A stretch of DNA of 37,984 bases from Gammaproteobacteria bacterium (GTDB taxonomy: Bacteria > Pseudomonadota > Gammaproteobacteria > Pseudomonadales > Halieaceae). The stretch is taken from the NCBI GenBank assembly GCA_030428835.1, contig JAUIEP010000030.1:1-37984 (forward strand), in the 5' to 3' direction. The translations under genes were made by a program, and so were the position numbers. The notes under the pieces are model-generated. The model worked only from the letters and a program-made list of their open reading frames with translations, ran no database searches and was not told where the DNA came from. Below, piece by piece: positions 26,273-34,720 of the stretch (positions are counted from its first letter, which is position 1; each line of letters begins with the position of its first letter).

Positions 26273-28309
26273 TCAGTCCAGCCCCTGTTCTGCGCAGAAA
26301 TCCAGGTAGGCCTGCTTGTGCCCGGCGGCATGCTGCGGCCACAGCCGCTGGTGAATCGAGTATTCGAAGAAATGCAGCGACCGGTGCGCCGAATCCAGCA
26401 TGCGCCTGACGGCGGCGATAGCCTCCGCCCTCTTGTTCAGGCTGAACCAGCAGAAGCCGCTCATGAACCACACGAAATCGATCGACTGCAGCTTGTCGCT
26501 CAGGAGCATCGTCCGGGCGCCCTCCTCGAAATGACCGGCGCAGATATGAACGTTGCTGACCATGTAGTTGATGAACGGCTGCCGCAGGTCTCCCGCGGAA
26601 AGCTGCCGTACCCTGGTGCAAAGTTCCAGGCCCTCTTCATGCCGGCCCGTCTGTGCGAGCAGGTAGGCCTGCGCTGCGAGGTAGGCGGCGTTGCTCGGCT
26701 CCAGTGCCACAGCCTGGTCGACCCATTTGAGCGTGTTCTCGATGGGATTGGGGGAGATAAATTCCATCATTCCCATGGACCACAGCACCGTGGGATTCTC
26801 GGGGAGTAGTTCGTAAGCGCGCTGGGCATGGCTCAGCGCGGTGGCGAACTTATCCGGCCCCACCCCGCCCCATATCATCCCGGTCCCGAGGGCCATGACG
26901 ATGCCGGCATGCGCCGGCGCGTAGTCCGGTTCGTGTTCCAGTGCGTTGTAGAAACAGTCCAGCGCTTCCTGCAGTCCCGGCATGTGGGGCTCAACAAACG
27001 TCTTGTACCAGCCCAGGTGACAGTAGCGCCACGTTTCCATACTAGTGGTGCGCGCGCCGTAATCCAGCGGCGTGCCGGTGACCTGCAACTTGAGTTGGTC
27101 GCGTATCGCCGCGGTGATCTCGTCCTGGGCTTCGTAGAGGTCCTCGAACAGGCCATCGAAGCGCTGCGCCCACATCTGGCTGCCCGTGGTGAGGTCGGTC
27201 AGGCTGACATTCACCCGCACCTTATCCGCCACCGACCTGACACTGCCCTCCACCACGTATTTAACGCCGAGGCTGCTCCGCAGTTGCCGGTAGTCCACCA
27301 GCATACCGGCAAACGCGTTGCTGGCCATGCGCGAGCTCACCTGCAGCTCCGGCATCCGCGCAAGCAGCGTGATGAGGTCTTCCGTGATGCCCTGTGATAT
27401 GTAGGTGAACTCCTTCGTTCCCGCGAGATTGGCAAACGGCAGAACGGCGATACCCGAACGATTGAAGTCGAGTTCAACCGGTCCGGGTTCTGCCACAGCA
27501 CCGTTTACCGGGGTGACGCCTCCCGGCAGGTCGCCCACCCGGCGATACATAACGCGCGACAACGCCTGCAACAGCTCGTCCGTGTAACCCTTGCGCGAGC
27601 GATTGAAGACCGGGAGCTCCTGCTTCACGTCCGCCAGCGCGCCCGGCAGTGCCGCACGATCCATCTTCACCGCGACCAGGCTCAGACCCATATCGCGCAC
27701 GAGCTGCAACTCACGCATGCACCGTTCCGATTCGAGCAGCGCGCGTGAGCCGTAGAGCAGGCAGACCCGCGCGCGCTCGATCACTGTTGCCACCGCGTCG
27801 GACCACTCCGACCCCTCGCGCGAGCTCGTGTCCCACCACAGGTTGATCCCCTGTCGGCGCAGCCAGAGGAACTCATCGTACAGCTTGTCGCCATCACGCT
27901 GCGCATATAGAACGAAGACCAGCGGCGGCGCCGACTTTTCACTTTCCCTGGCTACAGCCGGCGTTTTCTTCTTTTGTTTGAAACAGAAATTCCTGAAGTC
28001 CACGTCATCGTATTCAAGAAGTTCGGGATCAAGGTCGAAGAGGTTGAGTATCGCCGTCCAGCGCCGTTTCGGCACAGGGTACGATCGGTGCTCCGGATGG
28101 AGTGAGCTTCGCTCCAGCGCGTAGTTGGAGTCGACGTGTTTGAACCAGCCTTCCACGCCGTGGACGCTGATCTTCTCGCCGGCGTCGGTCATTGCGTTGG
28201 CGAGCGACCGGCGGCACCGGACCCCGGGGTTCAACCCGGAATCGAGCAGCGCCTGCACTTTTTCTGTGGTGAGGGATCCCGGCGTACGGTCCCTGTTCGC
28301 AGAGTTCAT
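26273..28309 (-). CDS. TIR domain protein with TolB-like and TPR regions
   Basis: 678 aa from the ATG at 28309; a GTG at 28321 would add four residues, and neither start has a clear ribosome site. Residues about 1-100 are an unassigned region with a helix-turn-like segment (VHGVEGWFKHV). Residues about 128-240 are a TIR domain (VFVLYAQRDGDKLYDEF, GINLWWDTS) with SERCMREL, where E200 occupies the position of the catalytic Glu of NADase TIRs. Residues about 284-400 resemble the TolB/FlgO-like segment of class III cyclase-associated proteins (IAVLPFANLAG, QGITEDLITLLA, VEGSVRSVADKVRVNV, LTTGSQMWAQRFDG). Residues about 430-665 look like TPR helices (ALDCFYNALEHEPDYAPAHAG). No transmembrane helix is seen. 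Signalling or defence sensing is inferred. A stress or phage link is not shown. Confidence 0.85.
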   Translation of the reverse strand: MNSANRDRTPGSLTTEKVQALLDSGLNPGVRCRRSLANAMTDAGEKISVHGVEGWFKHVDSNYALERSSLHPEHRSYPVPKRRWTAILNLFDLDPELLEYDDVDFRNFCFKQKKKTPAVARESEKSAPPLVFVLYAQRDGDKLYDEFLWLRRQGINLWWDTSSREGSEWSDAVATVIERARVCLLYGSRALLESERCMRELQLVRDMGLSLVAVKMDRAALPGALADVKQELPVFNRSRKGYTDELLQALSRVMYRRVGDLPGGVTPVNGAVAEPGPVELDFNRSGIAVLPFANLAGTKEFTYISQGITEDLITLLARMPELQVSSRMASNAFAGMLVDYRQLRSSLGVKYVVEGSVRSVADKVRVNVSLTDLTTGSQMWAQRFDGLFEDLYEAQDEITAAIRDQLKLQVTGTPLDYGARTTSMETWRYCHLGWYKTFVEPHMPGLQEALDCFYNALEHEPDYAPAHAGIVMALGTGMIWGGVGPDKFATALSHAQRAYELLPENPTVLWSMGMMEFISPNPIENTLKWVDQAVALEPSNAAYLAAQAYLLAQTGRHEEGLELCTRVRQLSAGDLRQPFINYMVSNVHICAGHFEEGARTMLLSDKLQSIDFVWFMSGFCWFSLNKRAEAIAAVRRMLDSAHRSLHFFEYSIHQRLWPQHAAGHKQAYLDFCAEQGLD

Positions 28310-28617
28310 ATTGTCAGTCACACGGAAACCAGCAGATCGAGTCTGGCCGAACCTTCCGACGAGCAGCTTTTTATTGTTGCCAATGATTATCGCTCGCGAT
28401 TAAGGAATGTCCAGCGACTTATGGGGGTTGATCGCGTACTCCGCAAATCTGCGGCGCAGGACCGGCAAGTGTGACAGAAAGATGTCGGCCGCCCACGGCG
28501 ACGCCCTCCCGACTGACCTGACGCGGGATTGACGCACATCAACTATGCTCTGTTGAGTACCCGCGCAACCACGACCAGAATGATCTGGCACAGCTTTCGT
28601 ATGGGTTGGAGGCAATC

Positions 28618-29259
28618 ATGAAACACATCCTTTCCGCGATCTCGCTCCTGCTCGCCCTTGCAAGCGGCGCCGCCACTGCCGCGCCCATACTCTGGGATAC
28701 CGTGTACGCGAAGGACGGCCGCGAATGGGCGCAGCTCGACCGCTTCCTCGAAACCTCCTGGCTGCGGCTCAGGCGACAGTGCCCCGGCGGGCCCTGCCTG
28801 CCCGGTTCGGAGATGAACGGCTGGTCGCTGGAGGGCTGGAACTGGGGCTCCGCGCAGGAGGTGCAGGACCTGTTCAACGCGTACACGGGGCACACCGCCG
28901 TGGCGCCCACCAGTTACCAGGAGCTCAACAGCCTGTGGGCTCCCGAGTTCACGCGGGCTTTTCGCATCACCGACGGCGTGGTGGGCGGCAACGAATGGGT
29001 GCACGGCTGGACCAGCACGCAGGCGGCCAGTACCAGGGGCCTGACCGCGGTCATGTTCAACGGGACGGGAGGGCCGGTGCCGACCGATTCCTATGACACG
29101 AGTATCGCCTACACCTTCACCGACACCCACTCGTGGCTGGGCGCGTGGTTCTGGCGCGAGCCGCGGCTTGTGCCCAGCCCGGGCTCGATGGCATTGCTCG
29201 GCACGGGCATCCTCGCACTCTCGGTGCGCCGACGACGCCGCACCGCTCACCGGGGTTAA
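28618..29259 (+). CDS. PEP-CTERM sorted exported protein, variant motif
   Basis: 213 aa from the ATG at 28618, with GGAGG at 28608-28612; an alternative TTG at 28606 is less likely. Signal peptide ends near ATAAPI. The mature domain is Trp-rich and unassigned (GWSLEGWNWGSAQEVQDLF, NEWVHGWTSTQA). The C-terminus has the exosortase-type layout: short motif, hydrophobic helix and Arg cluster (VPSPGSMALLGTGILALS then RRRRR), but with Pro-Ser-Pro in place of Pro-Glu-Pro. It is likely anchored and processed by an exosortase encoded elsewhere. Upstream 296 bases hold no gene I can support and must carry promoters for this gene and the divergent TIR gene. Confidence 0.8.
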   Translation: MKHILSAISLLLALASGAATAAPILWDTVYAKDGREWAQLDRFLETSWLRLRRQCPGGPCLPGSEMNGWSLEGWNWGSAQEVQDLFNAYTGHTAVAPTSYQELNSLWAPEFTRAFRITDGVVGGNEWVHGWTSTQAASTRGLTAVMFNGTGGPVPTDSYDTSIAYTFTDTHSWLGAWFWREPRLVPSPGSMALLGTGILALSVRRRRRTAHRG

Positions 29260-29363
29260 CGCAGGGCGGCGGCTGCTTTTCCCGGCCGCCGGACATCCCC
29301 GGCAGTGGGATTTGTCGCTATGATTACCCTTCGACAACTGCCGAAACTCACCGAGACCGCACG

Positions 29364-29819
29364 ATGCGTATTCCCGAGCCCCTGTTCAAGATCGTCAACG
29401 TCATCGTCAAGGCCCTGCTCGCCTCGCCCCTGCACGGGCTTGCGAGCGACAGCTTCATGGTCATCCACTACACCGGTCGCAAGTCCGGGCGCCCGCTCGC
29501 AACGCCCGTGCGCTACCAGCGCATAGACGGCATCCTGCGCTGCACGACCTCGGATCACACCCAGTGGTGGCGCAACGTGCAGGCCAGCCCGGACGTGTCA
29601 CTGCGCGTGGCCGGAGAGGTCGGGCGCTACCGCGCGAGCCTCGTCGTCATGGACCCGGAGCGCGCGCGGCCACTGCTGCTGGGTTTCCTGGCCGAGTTCC
29701 CGCAGGACGCGGTGTACCAGGACATCCGGCTGGATGACGAGGGGCGGCCGCTGGCAGAGGATGTCGAGGCGGCGCTCAAGATCGCGATCGTGGTCGACTT
29801 CGCGCCTGTTGGCGCATGA
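29364..29819 (+). CDS. Nitroreductase/deazaflavin-type (DDN-like) small oxidoreductase
   Basis: 151 aa. Conserved features of the PF04075 family: VIHYTGRKSGRPLATPVRYQ near the start, then HTQWWRNVQASPDVSLRVAGE, and LLGFLAEFP. These split-barrel proteins bind F420 or FMN/heme in characterised relatives. The ATG at 29364 is chosen because the family sequence starts there; upstream codons are shadow. Its stop overlaps the start of the DUF167 gene by 4 bases (ATGA), so the two are coupled. Substrate unknown. Confidence 0.85.
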   Translation: MRIPEPLFKIVNVIVKALLASPLHGLASDSFMVIHYTGRKSGRPLATPVRYQRIDGILRCTTSDHTQWWRNVQASPDVSLRVAGEVGRYRASLVVMDPERARPLLLGFLAEFPQDAVYQDIRLDDEGRPLAEDVEAALKIAIVVDFAPVGA

Positions 29820-30109
29820 CCCGCGTCCCTGGCACTGCGGGTTCTGTGTCGCGGCTCAAGGTGAAGGTTGTGCCGGGCGCCTCGCAAGACGGCATCGCCG
29901 GGTGGCTGGGCGACGAGTTGAAGGTGCGCGTGTCGGCGCCGCCGGAGAAGGGGCGCGCCAACAAGGCGGTGGCGCGTCTGCTGGCGCGGGCGCTGGGCAT
30001 CACCGAGGGTGAGGTAACGCTGGCCTCTGGCGGGCGCTCGCCGCGCAAGGTGTTCGCGGTACATGGCCTGTCGGAGAATGACATCAACCGGATACTGGCA
30101 AGGGAGTAG
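29816..30109 (+). CDS. DUF167/YggU family protein
   Basis: 97 aa; the full DUF167 signature is present (KVVPGASQDGIAGWLGDELKVRVSAPPEKGRANKAV; the motif is broken here only for reporting as residues about 17-50) followed by LARALGITEGEVTLASGGRSPRK. Small, cytoplasmic, fold known in E. coli YggU, role not established. Coupled to the preceding gene by ATGA overlap and 5 bases from the next gene, so part of a compact run of four. Confidence 0.9.
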   Translation: MTRVPGTAGSVSRLKVKVVPGASQDGIAGWLGDELKVRVSAPPEKGRANKAVARLLARALGITEGEVTLASGGRSPRKVFAVHGLSENDINRILARE

Positions 30110-30114
30110 CGGGC

Positions 30115-30534
30115 ATGAACATTACAGGTGGTTGTTTCTGCGGCGATTTGCGTTACGAGGCGGACATCGCGGACTCGCCGGTGGGGGTCTGCCATTGTCG
30201 CGATTGCCAGATCTTCAGCGGATCGGCGTTCCGTACATCGTGCGCCGTGGCGCCGGAGAAATTCAGGCTCACGCAGGGCGAGCCGAAATACTTCGACAAG
30301 ACGTCGGATTCCGGGAAGGTGCGGCGGATGATGTTTTGTGGCAACTGCGGGACGCACCTGTGCTCCATGCCCACGGTGGAGGAGGAAGGGAGCTTTGTTT
30401 CTATCCGGATTGCTACCGCGGAGCAGTTTGCGGAGCTGACGCCCATGGCGGAGTTGTTTTGTGATTCGAAGGTGTCGTGGATGCCGGATCTGCAGAACAC
30501 ATTCCAGTTTGCGGGTATGCCGGAGGCACAGTGA
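30115..30534 (+). CDS. GFA (glutathione-dependent formaldehyde-activating) family protein
   Basis: 139 aa. Zinc-binding cysteines typical of the CENP-V/GFA family: C7-x-C9, C26-x-C28-x2-C31, and C75-x2-C78 (FCGNCGTH). The family includes Gfa, a weak formaldehyde-glutathione adduct enzyme, but most members have unknown substrates, so a detoxification role is only inferred. The start at 30115 is 5 bases behind the DUF167 stop, and the stop overlaps the GTG start of the acetyltransferase gene. Confidence 0.9.
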   Translation: MNITGGCFCGDLRYEADIADSPVGVCHCRDCQIFSGSAFRTSCAVAPEKFRLTQGEPKYFDKTSDSGKVRRMMFCGNCGTHLCSMPTVEEEGSFVSIRIATAEQFAELTPMAELFCDSKVSWMPDLQNTFQFAGMPEAQ

Positions 30535-31025
30535 GTATAGAGATTCGGCCGATACGCATCGAAGACGCGTCCGCATTTCGAGAGGCGCTGCAGTCTGTGG
30601 CGGAGGAGCGGCGGTATATTCTTACGCTGCAGGCGCCGCCCCTGGAGAAAACCCTGGCGTTTGTCAGTGAGGTGATTGAAAAAGGGTATCCGCAATTCGT
30701 TGCGTTGGATGGGCAACAGTTTACGGGTTGGGCGGATTTTATTCCTCCCGAAAAGGAGAGTTTGAGGCATGCCGCCAGCCTGGGGATGGGCGTGTTGAAG
30801 GAGTACCGAGGTCGGGGTATTGGCGATGCGCTGTTGACGGCGGTGACCGAGGCCGCACTGGCATTTGGCTTTACGCGGTTGGAGCTTGAGGTATTCAGTA
30901 ATAACTCAGCGGCGATCGGGTTGTACGAGAAGCATGGGTTTGAGGTGGAGGGGTTGAAGCGGAGGGCGCGGTTTATTGATGGCGAGTATTACGATATTCA
31001 GGTGATGGCTCGACTGGTGGGCTAA
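30531..31025 (+). CDS. GNAT family N-acetyltransferase
   Basis: 164 aa from the GTG at 30531 (GTGA overlap with the GFA stop); a longer in-frame start at 30477 would add GFA shadow sequence. Acetyl-CoA motif is seen as LGMGVLKEYRGRGIGDALL (Arg-Gly-x-Gly-x-Gly type), then ELEVFSNNSAAIGLYEKHGF and a final strand EYYDIQVMARL. It resembles RimI/phosphinothricin-type acetyltransferases. Substrate unknown. It ends a run of four genes that share overlaps or near-contact. Confidence 0.88.
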   Translation: MSIEIRPIRIEDASAFREALQSVAEERRYILTLQAPPLEKTLAFVSEVIEKGYPQFVALDGQQFTGWADFIPPEKESLRHAASLGMGVLKEYRGRGIGDALLTAVTEAALAFGFTRLELEVFSNNSAAIGLYEKHGFEVEGLKRRARFIDGEYYDIQVMARLVG

Positions 31026-31043
31026 ACCTTTACGACTAGCCCT

Positions 31044-31085
31044 CAACCCGAAGACACTGGGTCCCCGCCTACGCGGGGACGACGA
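31044..31085. repeat. Dispersed hairpin repeat (family B)
   Basis: AAGACACTGG then GTCCCCGC (31061-31068), CTAC, GCGGGGAC (31073-31080) and GACGA. The stem is a perfect 8-pair hairpin with a 4-base loop. It lies in the gap between convergent genes, where it could end transcription from both sides. A degenerate copy is at 17247-17300. Confidence 0.7.
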
Positions 31086-31132
31086 TGGTTGGGTTATGGC
31101 GAATCTAGCAATCGCGCTTTCATGGGCTGCCT

Positions 31133-32305
31133 TCAATAGCCCCGTAACCTTGCGTAGCGATCAAGGTGGCAGTTTTCGTCGCCCAGCATCTGCTGCGCCA
31201 CCCTTGCCCGCTTGAGGTAGAGGCCCACGTCCTCCTCGTCGGTCATGCCGATGCCGCCATGCATCTGGATGGCCTCATCGCTCACCAGGCGTAACATATC
31301 CGACACCTGCACCTTGGCGAGGCTGGCGCAGAGCGCCGCGTCGGGGGCGTCGGCGTCAATCGCTTCCAGCGCCTTGAGCACCACCGACTTCGACAGCTCG
31401 ATCTCGCAGAACATCTGCGCCGCGCGGTGTTGCAGGGCCTGGAAGGTGCCGATCAACGCGCCGAACTGTTCGCGGGTCTTCAGGTATTCCATCGTGCGCT
31501 CGAAAGCCGCCTGCGCGGAGCCGAGCATTTCCGCCGCGAGCACCGCGTTGGCGCGGTCGATGACCGTGTCGATCACCGGCCAGGCCTCGCCCGCGGTGCC
31601 GAGCAGTTCGCCGGTCGCGCCGTCAAGCCGCACTTCCGCCATATTGCGGCTGTCGGCCATGCTGCGCCGCTCGATCATCACGCCGGCGGCCTCGCGGTCC
31701 ACCAGGAACAGCGAGAGGCCGGCGGTCCCGGCGCTGTCGCCCGCACCTTCTCCAGACGTGGCGCTTTCTTCGTCGCCCGCACCCGCCGTGCGCGCAACCA
31801 CCACGATCACATCGGCCACGTGACCGTCGGGCACGTAGGTCTTGGCGCCGCTCAGCATATAGCCCTCGCCGTTCGCAACGGCCGACGTCGCGACCCGTTC
31901 CGGGCGGTGGTGCGGCCCTTCCTGCAGCGCGACTGTTAGCAACGTCTCGCCCGCGGCCACCGCGGGCAGCAGGCGTTCCTTTTGTTCCGCGCTGCCCGCC
32001 AGCAACACCGCGCTCGCGCCCAACGCCACCGTAGCGAACAGCGGGCTCGCTGCGAGCGTGCGACCCGCGGCCTGCATCACCACGCCGAGTTCCGTGTAGC
32101 CGCAGCCGATGCCGCCGTATTCCTCGGGCAGGAATGTGCCGGCCCAGCCCATCGCCGCCATTTCCCGCCACAAGTCGCGGCTGAAACCGGTGGGGTCCGC
32201 CGTGTCGCGCAGTGCGCGCAGCGCGGTGACCGGCGCGCGTTCCCTGAAAAAAGCCTCGGCGGAGGATTTCAGCAGGTGCTGTTCTTCATTCAGTACCAGT
32301 GCCAT
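31133..32305 (-). CDS. Acyl-CoA dehydrogenase family protein, partner subunit lacking YEGT-type Glu
   Basis: 390 aa from the ATG at 32305 (the open frame further upstream is shadow of the next gene). Family features: FFRERAPVTALRAL, GWAGTFLPEEYGGIG, YMLSGAKTYVPDG, KTREQFGALIGTFQALQH and DEAIQMHGGIGMTDE. The C-terminus stops after LKRARVAQQMLGDENCHLDR; the usual Tyr-Glu-Gly-Thr segment with the catalytic Glu is absent. A Ser/Gly-rich insert (ATSGEGAGDSAGT) is seen midway. This is the pattern of one subunit of the heteromeric acyl-CoA dehydrogenases known from steroid catabolism. The partner gene lies 11 bases upstream. Confidence 0.9.
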   Translation of the reverse strand: MALVLNEEQHLLKSSAEAFFRERAPVTALRALRDTADPTGFSRDLWREMAAMGWAGTFLPEEYGGIGCGYTELGVVMQAAGRTLAASPLFATVALGASAVLLAGSAEQKERLLPAVAAGETLLTVALQEGPHHRPERVATSAVANGEGYMLSGAKTYVPDGHVADVIVVVARTAGAGDEESATSGEGAGDSAGTAGLSLFLVDREAAGVMIERRSMADSRNMAEVRLDGATGELLGTAGEAWPVIDTVIDRANAVLAAEMLGSAQAAFERTMEYLKTREQFGALIGTFQALQHRAAQMFCEIELSKSVVLKALEAIDADAPDAALCASLAKVQVSDMLRLVSDEAIQMHGGIGMTDEEDVGLYLKRARVAQQMLGDENCHLDRYARLRGY

Positions 32306-32316
32306 GCCCCAGACCC

Positions 32317-33510
32317 TCAGTCCGCCTGGGGCAGGCCGAGGACCCGCTTGGCGATGATGTTGAGCTGTATCTCGGACGTGCCGCCCTCGATCGAGTTGGC
32401 CTTGCTGCGCAGCCAGCTTCGCGCCAGGCGGCCCTCCTCGAATTCCTCGCCTTCCCAGCCAAGCGCGTCCAGGCCGCCTGCGGCAATCATCAGCTCGCGG
32501 CGCTCCTTGTTGGTTTCCGAACCGTAGTACTTGAGCAGCGAGGACGCCGGACCCGGGTCCGCCCCCGCCTTCATCTCGTCGCCCACGCGCTGCATGGTGA
32601 GGGTGAAGGCCTGCTCGCGCACATGGAAGCGCGCGAGCTTCTGGCGGAAGATCGGGTCGTCGAGTTTGCCGTCTTTCATGCCGATGGCGTCGACCGCCAT
32701 TTCCTGCAGGCTCTGCTTGCGGCTGCCGGGCGCGGTCGCACCCAGGCTCGCGGCCGAGCTGCGCTCGTGCTGCAGCAGGTGCTTGGCAATGGTCCAGCCC
32801 TTGTTCAGCTCGCCCACCAGGTTTGCTTTCGGCACCTTCACATTGTCGAAGAAGGTCTGGCAGAACGGCGACGCGCCGCTGATCAGCCTGATCGGCGCCG
32901 TGCTCACACCCTCGCTCTCCATGTCGAACAGCAGGAAGCTGATGCCCTCGTGCTTGGGCGCGTCCGGGTCGGTGCGCACCAGGCAGAAGATCCAGTCGGC
33001 CTTGTCGCCGTAAGAGGTCCAGATCTTCGCGCCGTTCACGAGGTAGTGGTCGCCCATGTCCACCGCCGAGGTGGAGAGGCTCGCGAGGTCGGAGCCGGAA
33101 CCCGGTTCGCTGTAGCCCTGGCACCAGCGGATCTCGCCGCGCGCGATCTTCGGCAGGTGTTCGAGCTTCTGCTCCTCGCTCGCGTACTTGAGCATCGCGG
33201 GCGCGAGCAGCAGGATGCCGAGGCTGGACAGCGGCGAGCGACAACCGAGATTGCGCATCTCCTCGTGCAGGATCTTCACCCGCTTGCGGTCCAGACCGCC
33301 GCCGCCGTACTGCACCGGCCAGTCGGGCACCGTCCAGCCCTTCTCGCCCATGCGCTGCAGCCACAGCCGCTGGTCATCGCTGCTGAACTCGAAGTGGCGG
33401 CCGCCCCAGCACACCTCGTCCTCGGTCTTCATCGGCACGCGCATACTCGCGGGACAATTGGCCTCGAGCCACGCGCGGGTCTCCTGCCGGAACTGTTCCA
33501 GTTCGTCCAT
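32317..33510 (-). CDS. Acyl-CoA dehydrogenase, catalytic-type subunit
   Basis: 397 aa; AAGGA precedes the ATG at 33510. Family features: WTVPDWPVQYGGGG, WCQGYSEPGSGSDLASL, GAKIWTSYGDKADW and, near the end, SIEGGTSEIQ with the catalytic Glu375, then AKRVLGLPQ. It is close to full length and would carry FAD. With the following subunit it probably forms an alpha2beta2 enzyme that desaturates a CoA-ester side chain. It lies 19 bases behind the P450 gene, in a tight P450 to acyl-CoA dehydrogenase order, which suggests a hydroxylated or oxidised substrate that enters beta-oxidation. Confidence 0.92.
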   Translation of the reverse strand: MDELEQFRQETRAWLEANCPASMRVPMKTEDEVCWGGRHFEFSSDDQRLWLQRMGEKGWTVPDWPVQYGGGGLDRKRVKILHEEMRNLGCRSPLSSLGILLLAPAMLKYASEEQKLEHLPKIARGEIRWCQGYSEPGSGSDLASLSTSAVDMGDHYLVNGAKIWTSYGDKADWIFCLVRTDPDAPKHEGISFLLFDMESEGVSTAPIRLISGASPFCQTFFDNVKVPKANLVGELNKGWTIAKHLLQHERSSAASLGATAPGSRKQSLQEMAVDAIGMKDGKLDDPIFRQKLARFHVREQAFTLTMQRVGDEMKAGADPGPASSLLKYYGSETNKERRELMIAAGGLDALGWEGEEFEEGRLARSWLRSKANSIEGGTSEIQLNIIAKRVLGLPQAD

Positions 33511-33529
33511 GTTGGTCCTTTGTGTGCGG

Positions 33530-34720
33530 TCAGGCGGCGAAGGTCACCTTGAGGTGCGAGGGCCCGCGGAACGCCACGCCGCGGATGGTACTGGGTGTTT
33601 CGGCGCTGTCGTCGAACCTGATGTCCTCGAGCCTGTCGAGGATGGCGTTCATGCCGATGGTCGCCTCCGCGAGGCCGAAGTCCGCCCCCGCGCAGTAGTG
33701 CTTGCCGTAGCCGAACGCCAGCGACTTGCCCTGGTCGCGGTCGATGTCGAAAGCGTCCGGGTTGTCGAACGCCGCCTCGTCGCGGTTGGCGGAACCGATG
33801 ATGACCATGACCGGTGCGTCGTCGGGTATCGTCACGCCGCCGATGTGCACCTCGCGGTTGGTCTGCCGCGACACGAACTGTACGGGCGCCTCCCAGCGCA
33901 GCGACTCCCACAGCAGCGGCTCGATGTCATCGCGATTGGCGAGCACGCGCTCCAGCAGCTCGCGGTCGCTGAGCAGGCGGTGCAGCGTGTTGCCCAGCAG
34001 GTGGTAGGTGGTGTCGGCGCCGCCGGTGATCAGCAGGCGCAGGAAGCTGATGATCTCGGCGTCGGTCATGCGCTCGCCCATCACCTCCGCCTCGATCAGG
34101 CGGCAGATGAGGTCGCCCGTCGGCGTGTCGCGCTTGTCCTTCAGCACAGGGCCGAGATATTCGGCGAGGCAGGCCGAGCCGCGCAGGCCGCGCTCCGGGT
34201 CGGCCGCCACGTGGGTGAGGTCAACGCCCCACTGGTGGAAGTCGTGCACGTCCTCCTGCGGCAGGCCGAGCAATTGCACGAACACCGACAGCGGGTAGAG
34301 GAAGGTGAAGTCCGGCACGAGGTTGCTGCGGCCGCTGGCGATGAACTTGTCGATCAGCGCGTCCGCCGTGCTGCGCGCGCCCTCGCGAAACTCGCAGCCC
34401 AGCGCGCGCGGGCGCAGCGCGGGCGTGATCAGGTTGCGGTGCTTCAGGTGTTCCTTGCCGTTCATGCCGACGATGGTCTGGCCGAACACCATGCCGATGC
34501 CGGGGTAGTCGGGACTGTTGGATTTACTGGAGAACGTCTCGTCATCCAGCAGCGCCTGCTGCGCCAGCTCAAAACTGGCGATGTAGTAGCCGTAGCCCGA
34601 CTCGCCCACGGGCGCGTTCGCGCGCATCGCGCGATAGATGTCGTAGGGGTTCTCCACCGGGTCGATGGGTCCGAGGGTAAAGAGCTGCTCAGGGCTCGTG
34701 GGCTGCACGAAGCTGGTCAT
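33530..34720 (-). CDS. Cytochrome P450
   Basis: 396 aa from the ATG at 34720; the longer frame starting at 34741 is less likely. Heme signature FGYGKHYCAG with the axial Cys343. I-helix ITGGADTTYH near residue 232, ExxR as ESLR near 272, and the meander/heme region AFDNPDAFDIDRD. The soluble bacterial type, no membrane anchor. Electron partners (ferredoxin, reductase) are not in the window. First gene of a P450-dehydrogenase-dehydrogenase operon. Subfamily and substrate cannot be told; hydroxylation of a terpenoid or sterol side chain fits the neighbours but is inference. Confidence 0.93.
   Translation of the reverse strand: MTSFVQPTSPEQLFTLGPIDPVENPYDIYRAMRANAPVGESGYGYYIASFELAQQALLDDETFSSKSNSPDYPGIGMVFGQTIVGMNGKEHLKHRNLITPALRPRALGCEFREGARSTADALIDKFIASGRSNLVPDFTFLYPLSVFVQLLGLPQEDVHDFHQWGVDLTHVAADPERGLRGSACLAEYLGPVLKDKRDTPTGDLICRLIEAEVMGERMTDAEIISFLRLLITGGADTTYHLLGNTLHRLLSDRELLERVLANRDDIEPLLWESLRWEAPVQFVSRQTNREVHIGGVTIPDDAPVMVIIGSANRDEAAFDNPDAFDIDRDQGKSLAFGYGKHYCAGADFGLAEATIGMNAILDRLEDIRFDDSAETPSTIRGVAFRGPSHLKVTFAA

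Noticed and set aside
32306-33364. Long N-terminal extension of the acyl-CoA dehydrogenase at 31133
   Set aside because: It lies wholly inside the partner dehydrogenase gene in another frame, has shadow-type Arg/Gly/Ala composition, and the family sequence starts at 32305.
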